From contig NZ_CP096882.1 in NCBI RefSeq assembly GCF_023273875.1, positions 2,728,001 to 2,792,000 on the forward strand: a stretch of DNA of 64,000 nt, written 5' to 3'. The DNA comes from Pseudarthrobacter sp. SSS035. Lineage in GTDB: Bacteria; Actinomycetota; Actinomycetes; Actinomycetales; Micrococcaceae. How positions within the stretch are numbered: the first letter of the stretch is position 1; each line of letters starts with the position of its first letter. A program made the position numbers and the translations under genes. Below, piece after piece: positions 15,904 through 23,740 of the stretch. The notes below the pieces were generated by a model that saw only the letters and a program-made list of their open reading frames with translations, searched no databases and was not told the origin of the DNA.

Positions 15904-17481
15904 CTACTCCACGGTGACCATGACGGACTGCCAGCCCGAGGCGCCGTCGGGCACCGGATCGGCCCGCTGATCGGTCTGGACCTCGCCCGTTCCGTCGGTG
16001 GCGCGGACCTTGATGTAGTGCGGTCCCGGTGTGGCTTCCCAGTCGAAGGACCACTGGCGCCACGTGATGAGGGACGCCTCGGTAGACAGGACGGCCTCGG
16101 CCCAGGGGTTGTTGTCGATCTGGACTTCCACCTTGGTGATGCCGCGGGTCTGCGCCCATGCCGTGCCGCCGATCGCCACCCGGCCGGCGGGCACCTTGGC
16201 GAAGGACTTCGGGACTTCCACCCGGGCCATGGTCTTGATGGGGCCACGCTCGGACCAGCCGCGCTGGGTCCAGTAGGCCTTGCTGTCGGCGAACCGCGTC
16301 ACTTCCAGGTCCACCACCCACTTGGTGGCGGAGACAAAACCGTACAGCCCGGGCACCACCATGCGCACCGGGTAGCCGTGCTCCAGCGGCAGGGGCTCCC
16401 CGTTCATGCCGATCGCCAGCATGGCGTCGCGGTCATCCTGCAGGACCTCCAGCGGCGTGGAGGCGCTGAAGCCATCGATCGACGTCGACAGCACCATGTC
16501 CGCGCCGTCCTTGGGACGTGCCCGCTTGAGGACCTCGCGGATGGGCAGGCCGAGCCATCGGGCGTTCCCGGCGAGGTTTCCGCCCACGGGATTGGAGACA
16601 CAGGTGAGGGTCACGTGCGATTCGATGAGGTCGGCGTCGAGCAGGTCCTGGAAGGTGAGGCGGAGCTCTTCCTCCACCAGCCCGTGCACGCGGAGCTCCC
16701 AGTCGTCGGCGTTGATTTCGGGGACGCTGAGGGCGGTGTCGATCCGGTAGAAGTCCCCGTTAGGCGTGATCCAGGGCGTCACGCCGGCCGCGGGGGACTG
16801 GACTCCGGCGGGCACAGCCGCGGCGGCCTTTGCCGGGGCGGGCAGCTGCAGGGCCTCGCGGGCCTTGGAGATGTTGCTGCGTGCGGCACTGAGCAGGCGG
16901 CCGCCCGTGGCCGCGATCCCGGCGCCCACCACGGTGATCCCGGCGGCGGCGAAGAAACGTCGGCGGCTGGTGGCGGGACGGTCAGGTTCCGCGGCGCCCG
17001 TGTCGGCAGGCGCCTCCGGCCAGGATTTCAGCCGCCAGAGCGGGGCGACCAGCAGCCGCAGCACCACCAGCCCGGCAATTGTGCCCAGCACGGTGGGGAT
17101 GGCATCCAGCGGCTTCACGCTGGCCCGTGTCACCACGCTGGCCACGATCACCGCGCCCATCAGCAGCACACCGGCAACGCCCAGCGCCCACTTGCGGTAG
17201 GCCACCACACCCAGCACGCAAGCCAGCAGGAAAATGGTCAGGCCCATCCCCACAAACAGCGCGGCTTTGTCATTCGTGCCGAACGTGGCGATGGCAAAGT
17301 CCTTCATCCACGGCGGCGTGAAGTCGATGAACGTGGACCCCAACGCGATCACCGGAGTTGCCCGGGCGGTAAAGAACGCTCCGATCAGCTCCGCAACGGA
17401 AAGTACGACGGCGGCAGCCGCCACGCCTGCCAGCGCGGCCATTGCGGCGGGGTCCTTGAGCCACTTCAGAAGCTTCTTCAT
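15904..17481 (-). CDS. Membrane-anchored molybdopterin-dependent oxidoreductase (sulfite oxidase family)
   Basis: A 525-residue protein. About residues 10-190 hold roughly five hydrophobic segments, followed by RRRFFAAAG, an arginine-rich stretch before the final segment. The rest is a sulfite-oxidase fold: molybdopterin-binding region with the Mo-ligating cysteine in VTLTCVSNPVGG, and ISGLYGFV-like and KWVVDLEV elements in the catalytic domain, then the C-terminal Ig-like dimerisation domain. The redox partner and substrate are unknown. ATG 17481 is preferred; the frame is open back to a GTG at 17529. Confidence 0.85.
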   Translation of the reverse strand: MKKLLKWLKDPAAMAALAGVAAAAVVLSVAELIGAFFTARATPVIALGSTFIDFTPPWMKDFAIATFGTNDKAALFVGMGLTIFLLACVLGVVAYRKWALGVAGVLLMGAVIVASVVTRASVKPLDAIPTVLGTIAGLVVLRLLVAPLWRLKSWPEAPADTGAAEPDRPATSRRRFFAAAGITVVGAGIAATGGRLLSAARSNISKAREALQLPAPAKAAAAVPAGVQSPAAGVTPWITPNGDFYRIDTALSVPEINADDWELRVHGLVEEELRLTFQDLLDADLIESHVTLTCVSNPVGGNLAGNARWLGLPIREVLKRARPKDGADMVLSTSIDGFSASTPLEVLQDDRDAMLAIGMNGEPLPLEHGYPVRMVVPGLYGFVSATKWVVDLEVTRFADSKAYWTQRGWSERGPIKTMARVEVPKSFAKVPAGRVAIGGTAWAQTRGITKVEVQIDNNPWAEAVLSTEASLITWRQWSFDWEATPGPHYIKVRATDGTGEVQTDQRADPVPDGASGWQSVMVTVE

Positions 17482-17585
17482 GCCTTGGATTCGTTGCGGC
17501 GGGCCGCAGGGATGGCCGGGCGTGGACACAGCTTAGGAACATCCCCTTAGGAAAGGGCCGGGTGCACAAAGTACCCTTGGAGACT

Positions 17586-18902
17586 GTGAAGGTACTCGTC
17601 ATTGGCCCTGGAGGCCGCGAACACGCCATTGTCCGCTCCCTGCTCGCCGACCCCAACGTTTCCGAGGTCCATGCGGCTCCCGGCAACGCCGGCATCAGCA
17701 AGCTGGTCCCCACCCACAAGATTGACGGGAATGACCCCGACGCCGTCGCGGCGCTGGCCACCAAGCTCGGCGTGGACCTCGTGGTGGTAGGCCCCGAGGC
17801 ACCGCTGGCTGCCGGAGTGTCCGACGCCGTCCGCGACGCCGGCATCCCGGTCTTTGGCCCCAGCAAGGCCGCAGCCCAGCTGGAAGCCTCCAAAGCGTTC
17901 GCCAAGGAAGTTATGGCCGAAGCGGGAGTCCCCACGGCCATGGCGATGGTGGCGACGAACGCCGAGGAAGCCGCCGCGGCCCTGGACACCTTCGGCGCGC
18001 CCTACGTGGTGAAGGATGACGGCCTCGCGGCCGGCAAGGGCGTGGTGGTCACCAACAACCGCGACGAAGCCCTGGCCCACGCCCAGACCTGCTTCGACGC
18101 CGCCGGCACCGTGGTGATCGAGGAGTTCCTCGATGGCCCCGAGGTTTCCGTTTTTGTCCTCTGCGACGGCCGCAACACCGTGGCACTGTCCCCGGCGCAG
18201 GACTTCAAACGCATCTTCGACAACGACGAAGGCCCCAACACCGGCGGCATGGGTGCGTACACGCCGCTGGAATGGGCTCCCGCCGGGCTGGTCCAGGAAG
18301 TCATCGACCGCGTCGCGCAGCCCACGGTCAACGAGATGGCCAACCGCGGCACTCCGTTTGTGGGTGTGCTGTTTGTTGGCCTGGCGCTGACCACGCGCGG
18401 CACCCGCGTCATCGAATTCAACGTCCGCTTCGGCGACCCCGAGACGCAGGCCGTACTGGCCCGGCTCAAAACCCCCCTCGGTGCGCTGCTGCTGGCAGCC
18501 GCCAAGGGCCAACTGGACAAGGCGGACGAGCTGCGCTGGTCCAAGGAGACCGCCGTCGCCGTCGTCGTCGCGTCCGAAAACTACCCGGACACCCCGCGCA
18601 CCGGTGACCGCATCCGCGGACTCAAGAAGGTGGATGAGCTCGACGGCGTGCACGTGATCCACGCAGGCACCGCGCTCGACGACGACGGTAAGGTGATCTC
18701 CGCCGGCGGCCGGGTGCTCGCCGTCGTTGCCCTCGGCAGCGACCTGGTGGAGGCCCGGGAACGGGCGTACGACGGCGTGGAGCTGGTTCAGCTGGAAGGC
18801 TCCCAGTTCCGGACGGACATCGGCCGCAAGGCCGCCCGCGGCGAAATCAAGGTTGCTTCCGGCGCCACCGGAGCGCTCCCCATCACGAAGGCGAAGGCAT
18901 AA
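17586..18902 (+). CDS. purD: Phosphoribosylamine--glycine ligase
   Basis: A 438-residue GAR synthetase, catalysing the ATP-dependent joining of 5-phosphoribosylamine and glycine, the second step of de novo purine synthesis. The canonical N-terminus VKVLVIGPGGREHAI fixes the GTG start at 17586, with GGAG just upstream. ATP-grasp elements include YVVKDDGLAAGKGVVV and the purD signature RFGDPETQ. purC follows with a single base between stop and start, so the two are an operon. Confidence 0.97.
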   Translation: MKVLVIGPGGREHAIVRSLLADPNVSEVHAAPGNAGISKLVPTHKIDGNDPDAVAALATKLGVDLVVVGPEAPLAAGVSDAVRDAGIPVFGPSKAAAQLEASKAFAKEVMAEAGVPTAMAMVATNAEEAAAALDTFGAPYVVKDDGLAAGKGVVVTNNRDEALAHAQTCFDAAGTVVIEEFLDGPEVSVFVLCDGRNTVALSPAQDFKRIFDNDEGPNTGGMGAYTPLEWAPAGLVQEVIDRVAQPTVNEMANRGTPFVGVLFVGLALTTRGTRVIEFNVRFGDPETQAVLARLKTPLGALLLAAAKGQLDKADELRWSKETAVAVVVASENYPDTPRTGDRIRGLKKVDELDGVHVIHAGTALDDDGKVISAGGRVLAVVALGSDLVEARERAYDGVELVQLEGSQFRTDIGRKAARGEIKVASGATGALPITKAKA

Positions 18903-18903
18903 C

Positions 18904-19857
18904 ATGACTGAGAACTCCGCCCAGGAACCACAGCAGCCCCGCGGCTTCAGCACCGAAACCCTGGACCTGCCGGGCTGGACGCACGTTTACTCCGGCAAGG
19001 TCCGCGACCTCTACGAGCCGGCGGACGAAGCCATCCGCCAGCAGGTGGGCCAGGACTGTGTCCTGGTGGTGGCAAGCGACCGCATCAGCGCCTTCGACCA
19101 CGTACTGGCCAGCGAGATCCCGGACAAGGGCCGCATCCTCACGCAGTTGAGCCTGTGGTGGTTCGACCAGCTTGACGTGGTCCACCACGTGCTGGCATCC
19201 ACCGTGGAGGACGGGGTTCCCGCGGCTGTGGAAGGCCGCGCGATGATCTGCCGGAAGCTGGATATGTTCCCCGTGGAGTGCATCGCCCGCGGCTACCTCA
19301 CCGGCACCGGACTGCTGGAGTACAAGGCCCGGGGGACCGTCTGCGAGATTCCGCTGCCGCCGGACCTGGTGGACGGGTCCCGGCTGGAACAGGCCATCTT
19401 CACACCGTCTGCCAAGGCCGAGGTGGGCGAGCATGACGAGAACATCTCCTACAACGATGTTGTGGCCATGGTGGGCGACGACATCGCCGCACGCCTGAGC
19501 GAGCTGACCCTGAAGATCTACACCGGCGCCGAGAAGATCGCCCGCGAACGCGGCATCATCCTGGCCGACACCAAGGTGGAGTTCGGCTACGACGCCGTGT
19601 CCGGGGCCATCACCCTGGGCGATGAGGTCCTGACGCCGGATTCCTCCCGTTTCTGGGATGCGGCCACGTATGAGCCGGGCAAGGCACAGCCTTCCTATGA
19701 CAAGCAGTATGTGCGCGACTGGCTCACGTCGGCCGAATCCGGCTGGGACAAGAACTCCGACGTGGCGCCGCCCGCCCTTCCGACGGACGTCGTAGCCAGG
19801 ACGCGCAGCCGCTACGTCGAGGCCTACGAGAAAATTACCGGCAGGACGTTCGCCTAA
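18904..19857 (+). CDS. purC: Phosphoribosylaminoimidazole-succinocarboxamide synthase
   Basis: A 317-residue SAICAR synthetase, which condenses CAIR with aspartate using ATP in purine synthesis. Signature stretches are YSGKVRDLYEP near residue 31, DRISAFDHVL, VECIARGYLTGTGLLEY and LADTKVEFG. It is the longer form with an N-terminal extension typical of actinobacteria. ATG 18904 sits one base after the purD stop. Confidence 0.97.
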   Translation: MTENSAQEPQQPRGFSTETLDLPGWTHVYSGKVRDLYEPADEAIRQQVGQDCVLVVASDRISAFDHVLASEIPDKGRILTQLSLWWFDQLDVVHHVLASTVEDGVPAAVEGRAMICRKLDMFPVECIARGYLTGTGLLEYKARGTVCEIPLPPDLVDGSRLEQAIFTPSAKAEVGEHDENISYNDVVAMVGDDIAARLSELTLKIYTGAEKIARERGIILADTKVEFGYDAVSGAITLGDEVLTPDSSRFWDAATYEPGKAQPSYDKQYVRDWLTSAESGWDKNSDVAPPALPTDVVARTRSRYVEAYEKITGRTFA

Positions 19858-19869
19858 AGCGTTCTTGAC

Positions 19870-19911
19870 GGGCCCGGCTTCGGGCCGGGCCCGGCTTCGG
19901 GCCGGGCCCGG
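19870..19911. terminator. Tandem TTCG-loop hairpins between purC and the TPR regulator
   Basis: Two back-to-back copies of an 18-bp GC-only unit (GGCCCGGCTTCGGGCCGG) fill the 55-bp gap between two convergent genes. Each can fold as a hairpin with a CTTCGG-type loop. There is no U-tract, so efficient intrinsic termination is not certain. A bidirectional terminator or mRNA-stabilising end is the simplest reading. Confidence 0.65.
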
Positions 19912-19912
19912 C

Positions 19913-21187
19913 CTAGCTTGCTTTGACGTCTTTCGCTGCTGCTGCGGCCCGCTGCTGGGCAAGCCTGATCTCAAGGACCGCGTCCAGTGCCTGCTGGACG
20001 CGGTCCGAGGCTCCCGCGGCGCTGAAGGCCTTCTGCGCTTCTTCGAGGTAGACCAGGGCTTCGTCAGACTCGCCGGCGGCCTTCAGTGACTTGCCCAGCA
20101 GGAGTGAAACTTCGCCTGCCGTGTGCTTGGCCAGAGCCCCTAATTCCGAGTGGATCTCGCGGAGCTTGTTGATGGCGGCCACGATGTCGCCGGTGAGATA
20201 CAGCCAGCGCGCGCGGATGAACGCAACTTCCAGCTGGTCGCTCTTGTTGCCGCCCACAATGGACAGCGCCAGTTCAGCGCGCTCGATGCTGGAAAGTGTT
20301 TCCGGTTCTACGATTCCGGAGGACAGCCGCACGGCGGCCGAGGCCTTGTTGAAGCGGGCCCACAGATCAATGTCGTTGGCAGGGGACAGCATCCGGGCGG
20401 CGCGCTCGTGGTACTTGATGCCCTCGGGGTAGTCGTGCCGCATAAAGGCGACGTTGCCGATCACCCAGGCAACCTCACCGGCAAGCTGGGACATGGAGTG
20501 CTCGTCCATCTGGTCATTCATGGCCTGGCAGTACTTCCAGGCCTCGTCCAGGCGTCCGCTCTCCGCCAGCGCGCCGATCAGCGCGCGGTAGGCGCCGATG
20601 ATCAGCGTGGAACCGTTGGGCAGTTGGCCGCAGAGTTGGACGGCCGCCAATGCGTGTTCCACGGCAGTGCTCAGCTGTCCCTGTCCCTGGCAGATCGCCG
20701 CGAGCATCTGGCGGGCACGGACGGCGAGGCCGGCAGATTCCGTGGCCATGGGGTGCTCCAGGAGGTGCTGCATGATCTTTTGGCATTCCTGCCAGTTGCC
20801 CTGCTTGATCAGGCATTCGGCCTGCATGTAGGTCATGTTCCACCACGCGCTGGTGTTCTTGCCTTCCAGGGCTATCTGGGCCGCGTTGGCTGCGTGGGTG
20901 GCGGCCAGAGGATAGTCCCTGAGGTCCCAGGCCTGGCGCGCGTAGAGGCCGGCCAGGACGTACTCGGCGTCGCTGACTGTGATGGGCTGGCTCCAGGCTT
21001 CCAGCGCCTTGGGCGCGAGCTCCAGCCTGCGGGCGAGCTCCTCGATCACTTCGGCCGTCGGCTCACGGCGGCCGGTTTCGAGGAGGGAGATGTAACTGGG
21101 GGAATACAGGTCCTTGCCCAGTTCCGCCTGTGTCAGCCCACGTTCGAGACGCTCCGCACGGAGCTTCTCCCCGAATCCGTTGCCCAC
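19913..21187 (-). CDS. XRE-family HTH regulator with C-terminal TPR array (RRNPP-like)
   Basis: A 424-residue protein. Residues 1-60 are an XRE helix-turn-helix (FGEKLRAERLERGLTQAELG, then LYSPSYISLLETGRREP); about 70-410 is all-helical with TPR-like pairs such as AWKYCQAMNDQMDEHSMSQL and EALVYLEEAQKAF. HTH plus TPR array, and a length close to Bacillus NprR (about 420), is the layout of RRNPP peptide-pheromone receptors. AGGAGG 7 bp before GTG 21187 fixes the start. It is transcribed away from the repeat-peptide gene, sharing a 132-bp promoter region. Similar HTH-TPR proteins also occur without peptides, so the receptor role is inference. Confidence 0.85.
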   Translation of the reverse strand: MGNGFGEKLRAERLERGLTQAELGKDLYSPSYISLLETGRREPTAEVIEELARRLELAPKALEAWSQPITVSDAEYVLAGLYARQAWDLRDYPLAATHAANAAQIALEGKNTSAWWNMTYMQAECLIKQGNWQECQKIMQHLLEHPMATESAGLAVRARQMLAAICQGQGQLSTAVEHALAAVQLCGQLPNGSTLIIGAYRALIGALAESGRLDEAWKYCQAMNDQMDEHSMSQLAGEVAWVIGNVAFMRHDYPEGIKYHERAARMLSPANDIDLWARFNKASAAVRLSSGIVEPETLSSIERAELALSIVGGNKSDQLEVAFIRARWLYLTGDIVAAINKLREIHSELGALAKHTAGEVSLLLGKSLKAAGESDEALVYLEEAQKAFSAAGASDRVQQALDAVLEIRLAQQRAAAAAKDVKAS

Positions 21188-21319
21188 GGGATTTCCTCCT
21201 AATTCTGGACAGTCTTTGTACTCAATGCTTGACAGTCCCTGTGGAAAACATTTTACAATGTATGTCAACAAGGACAGTGCTGACTTTGTAACGAATCCGA
21301 CTCGTATTGAGGAACTTAT
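21188..21319. promoter_or_regulatory. Divergent promoter region with repeated GACAGT elements
   Basis: On the plus strand TTGACA (21229-21234) and TACAAT (21254-21259), 19 bp apart, form a likely promoter for the peptide gene. GACAGT occurs at 21208, 21231 and 21273. GGACAGT together with a following CTTTGTA is seen at 21207-21220 and again at 21272-21290. TTGACA is mirrored by TGTCAA at 21263-21268, and ACATT/AATGT form a small inverted repeat at 21248-21261. This clustering suggests binding sites for the adjacent regulator. The region is AT-richer than its surroundings. Confidence 0.55.
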
Positions 21320-21535
21320 ATGTTGAAGAAGATTGCGGCCGCTGGCGTACTCGCTGCTGCCCTGGCATTTTCTGCGGCGGCCCCGGCTGTCCTGTCGGCA
21401 GGTTCCATCGCCGACACCACCGGCGTAGCCGTAGCCGTTGGCAACTGGCCCGATCCCATGTCCAAGCCCGTCAAGGGCAAGACCGGTGGGGGCACGTACA
21501 CCACCAACGTTGGCAACTGGCCCGACCCGATGTAA
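21320..21535 (+). CDS. Secreted tandem-repeat peptide precursor (two VGNWPDPM copies)
   Basis: A 71-residue precursor. Residues 1-28 are a Sec-type signal peptide (MLKKIAAAG, Ala-rich core, possible cleavage after APA or VLSA). The mature part contains VGNWPDPM at residues 40-47 and again at 64-71, where it is the exact C-terminus. The spacer SKPVKGKTGGGTYTTN is polar and basic. At DNA level the two copies (21437-21460 and 21509-21532) differ only at two silent third positions. GAGGAA 6 bp before ATG 21320 is a good ribosome site. A strong terminator follows. It faces an HTH-TPR regulator, so a signalling peptide is the best guess; antimicrobial or surface roles are not excluded. Confidence 0.75.
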   Translation: MLKKIAAAGVLAAALAFSAAAPAVLSAGSIADTTGVAVAVGNWPDPMSKPVKGKTGGGTYTTNVGNWPDPM

Positions 21536-21556
21536 GGAATCCTCGCAGGAGGCACG

Positions 21557-21596
21557 GCCCCGGGGCATGGTCATCATGCCTCGGGGCTATTTCTTT
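21557..21596 (+). terminator. Rho-independent terminator after the peptide gene
   Basis: Arms GCCCCGGGGCATG (21557-21569) and CATGCCTCGGGGC (21575-21587) pair over 13 bp with one G-U pair and a 5-nt loop, followed by the U-rich TATTTCTTT. It lies 21 bp after the peptide stop, so the peptide mRNA is a short monocistronic transcript. Confidence 0.85.
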
Positions 21597-21648
21597 GTCC
21601 GGGCACTTGACCGTTCCTAGCCCGGGCCCTTGACAGCCGGGAAACACA

Positions 21649-21679
21649 AAAGAGGGCCTCCCTGGGGGAGACCCTCTTT
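21649..21679 (-). terminator. Terminator downstream of tRNA-Pro
   Basis: AAAGAGGG (21649-21656) and CCCTCTTT (21672-21679) are perfect reverse complements around a 15-nt loop that can fold further. On the minus strand the hairpin follows the tRNA end by 4 bp and continues into TTTTGTGTTT. It may also act in the plus direction. Confidence 0.75.
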
Positions 21680-21683
21680 CAAT

Positions 21684-21760
21684 TGGTCGGGATGACAGGA
21701 TTTGAACCTGCGACCTCGTCGTCCCGAACGACGCGCGCTACCAAGCTGCGCCACATCCCG
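21684..21760 (-). tRNA. tRNA-Pro (anticodon CGG)
   Basis: Read on the minus strand, CGGGATG pairs with CATCCCG as the acceptor stem. The D-arm region is GCGCAGCTTGGTAGCGC, the anticodon arm CGTCG-TTCGGGA-CGACG has CGG at loop positions 3-5, and the T-arm GCAGG-TTCAAAT-CCTGT is complete. Discriminator A and CCA are encoded. The gene decodes CCG proline codons. Confidence 0.96.
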
Positions 21761-21841
21761 ATCCGCTGCAAAAGCAACTTTACAAGAATAGCCGACGCCG
21801 GGCCCGGATGCGAAATCGGCCGCGCATGCCGGGCCAGATCC

Positions 21842-23740
21842 CTAGACCAGGGAGTCCTTCCAGGCGCCGTGGAGGTCTGCGAAGCGTCCGCCGCCGCCGA
21901 TGAGTTCCGCAGGGGTGCCGTCCTCAACCACGCGGCCGTCGTGGACCACCAGGACGCGGTCGGCAGTTTCAACGGTGGAGAGGCGGTGCGCGATGATCAG
22001 CGCCGTCCGGCCGGCGCCCGCAGCAGCAGAGCCCGCAGCCGCGGGGCCCCCACCGGCCGAACCGGGGGCACCTGCCGGACTGCCGGCGTCGGACGTTGGC
22101 CGCAGAAGGCGCGCCAGGCCGCTCTGGACGAGCCGCTCAGAGGGGATGTCCAGCGAGGAGGTGGCCTCGTCCAGGATCAGCACCGCCGGCCGGGCCAGGA
22201 ACGCCCGGGCGAAGCTGATCAGCTGCCGTTGCCCGGAGGACACCCGGCCGCCGCGCTTGTTGACATCCGTGTCATAGCCTTCGGGGAGTTCGGTAATGAA
22301 CTCGTGGGCGCCCACGGCCCGGGCAGCATCCTCGATCTCCGCCCGCGAAGCCTCCGGCCGGCCCAGCGCGATGTTGTCCGCCACGGAACCGCTGAACAGG
22401 AACGCCTCCTGCGTGACCATCACGATGTTCCGGCGCAGGTCCGTGGTGGTGAGGCTGCGCAGGTCCACCCCGTCCAGGGTCAGGGAGCCGGAGGAGACGT
22501 CGTAGAAGCGGGCGATCAGCTTGGCAAGCGTGGATTTCCCGGCGCCGGTCTGCCCCACCAGGGCAACGGTCTGGCCAGCGGGGATGTGCAGGTCCATGGT
22601 GGGGATGACCACAGGGCCGTCGCCGTAGCGGAACTCCACACCCTTGAAATCGACGGCGCCCCTGGCATCGCGGAGCGCAACAGGGTTCTTGGGCGGACGG
22701 ACCGTGGGAACCTCCTCCAGCAGGCCGGACACCTTCTCCAGGGCAGCCTGGGCGCTCTGGAAGGAGTTGTAGAACATGGCCATCTGGTCCACCGGCTGGA
22801 AGAAGCGTTTGGTGGAAAGGATCAGTGCCAGCAGCACACCCACGGCAAGGTCCCCGCCCAGCACACGGAACCCGCCGAACAGGAGCACCACGGCCACGCA
22901 GACGTTGCCGATCAGCACCAGCCCGGGCTGGAAAACGCCGTGAAGGTTGATGGAGCGCACGGTGACCAGCCGGTAGTCCTCGGACAGCTGGCCGTACGTC
23001 TCGGCGTTTTCAGTTTCCTTGCGGAAGGCCTTCACGGCGCGGATCCCGGTCATGGTCTCCACAAAGTGCACAATCAGCCGGGCGGACACCACCCGGGATT
23101 CGCGGAACACGATCTGGGAGTGCTTCTGGTACCAGCGCGACAGGAAGTACATCGGGACGCCGGCGGCCAGCACGATCAGCCCGCTGCGCCAGTCCAAGGC
23201 AAACACCGTCACAGCCGTGAAGACCATGAACAGTAGCCCCGAGGCAAGGGAGCTGACACCGGAGTCGAGGAGTTCCCGCAGCGCCTCCAGGTCCGAGGTC
23301 TGCCGGGCGATGATGCGTCCCGACGTGTACTTTTCGTGGAACTCCAGGCTCAGGCGCTGTGTGTGCCGGAAGACCCGGACGCGCAGGTCCAGCAGCATCG
23401 CCTGGCTGAGCCGCGCGGTGGAGGTGACGTAGAGGGCGGTGAGTCCCGCCGTCGCGATCGCTGCGAGCAGGTAGGCGACGCCGGTAAGCACCAGAGGGAG
23501 GTTGTCGCCCGCCTGCAACGACGGGAGCGCGTGGTCGATGCCGAACGCGATCAGTGCAGGCCCGGCCACGCGCGCGGCCTGGGACAGGACCACGGTGGCG
23601 ATGGTCAGCCAGAACCTGAGCCGCACCGGACGGATCAGGGTTGCCAAAAGGGCGAGCGACCGCCGTCGTACGGTTTTACTGTCCGACTTGCTGAGGTGGG
23701 TGTTGTCCTCGTTGGCGGTGCCGAAGGTTGCGTTACTCAT
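21842..23740 (-). CDS. ABC exporter subunit, TMD-NBD fusion, canonical ATPase site
   Basis: A 632-residue half-transporter: N-terminal six-helix exporter domain (about 35-330) and a C-terminal nucleotide-binding domain with Walker A GQTGAGKST, signature VSSGQRQ, Walker B LILDEATSSLD with the catalytic Glu, and switch His in IIAHRLST. A 29-residue Ala/Gly/Pro-rich insert lies between the D-loop and the switch His (residues about 548-576). Its ATG start overlaps the stop of the upstream partner gene by 4 bp. It probably pairs with that protein as a heterodimeric exporter of drugs, lipids or peptides; the substrate is unknown. Confidence 0.92.
   Translation of the reverse strand: MSNATFGTANEDNTHLSKSDSKTVRRRSLALLATLIRPVRLRFWLTIATVVLSQAARVAGPALIAFGIDHALPSLQAGDNLPLVLTGVAYLLAAIATAGLTALYVTSTARLSQAMLLDLRVRVFRHTQRLSLEFHEKYTSGRIIARQTSDLEALRELLDSGVSSLASGLLFMVFTAVTVFALDWRSGLIVLAAGVPMYFLSRWYQKHSQIVFRESRVVSARLIVHFVETMTGIRAVKAFRKETENAETYGQLSEDYRLVTVRSINLHGVFQPGLVLIGNVCVAVVLLFGGFRVLGGDLAVGVLLALILSTKRFFQPVDQMAMFYNSFQSAQAALEKVSGLLEEVPTVRPPKNPVALRDARGAVDFKGVEFRYGDGPVVIPTMDLHIPAGQTVALVGQTGAGKSTLAKLIARFYDVSSGSLTLDGVDLRSLTTTDLRRNIVMVTQEAFLFSGSVADNIALGRPEASRAEIEDAARAVGAHEFITELPEGYDTDVNKRGGRVSSGQRQLISFARAFLARPAVLILDEATSSLDIPSERLVQSGLARLLRPTSDAGSPAGAPGSAGGGPAAAGSAAAGAGRTALIIAHRLSTVETADRVLVVHDGRVVEDGTPAELIGGGGRFADLHGAWKDSLV

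Noticed and set aside
15778..17550. 590-codon plus-strand frame over the molybdopterin oxidoreductase
   Set aside because: The minus-strand protein has clear molybdopterin-domain motifs and a membrane region. The plus-strand translation is His/Gly/Arg-rich with none.
17530..17585. Purine or other riboswitch upstream of purD
   Set aside because: The gap is only about 50 bp and contains no recognisable aptamer core.
17547..18953. 468-codon minus-strand frame over purD
   Set aside because: purD motifs are unambiguous on the plus strand, so this frame is a shadow.
20150..21202. 350-codon plus-strand frame over the TPR regulator
   Set aside because: It is antisense to the HTH-TPR gene, with no signal of its own. 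The minus-strand gene has an AGGAGG-GTG start and family motifs.
21684..21760. tRNA-Pro as an integration site for a mobile element
   Set aside because: No integrase gene or duplicated tRNA 3' end is present nearby. The IS30 element has its own target duplication 4 kb away.
21683..23236. 517-codon plus-strand frame over tRNA-Pro and an ABC subunit
   Set aside because: It reads through the tRNA gene and antisense to a protein with full Walker and signature motifs.
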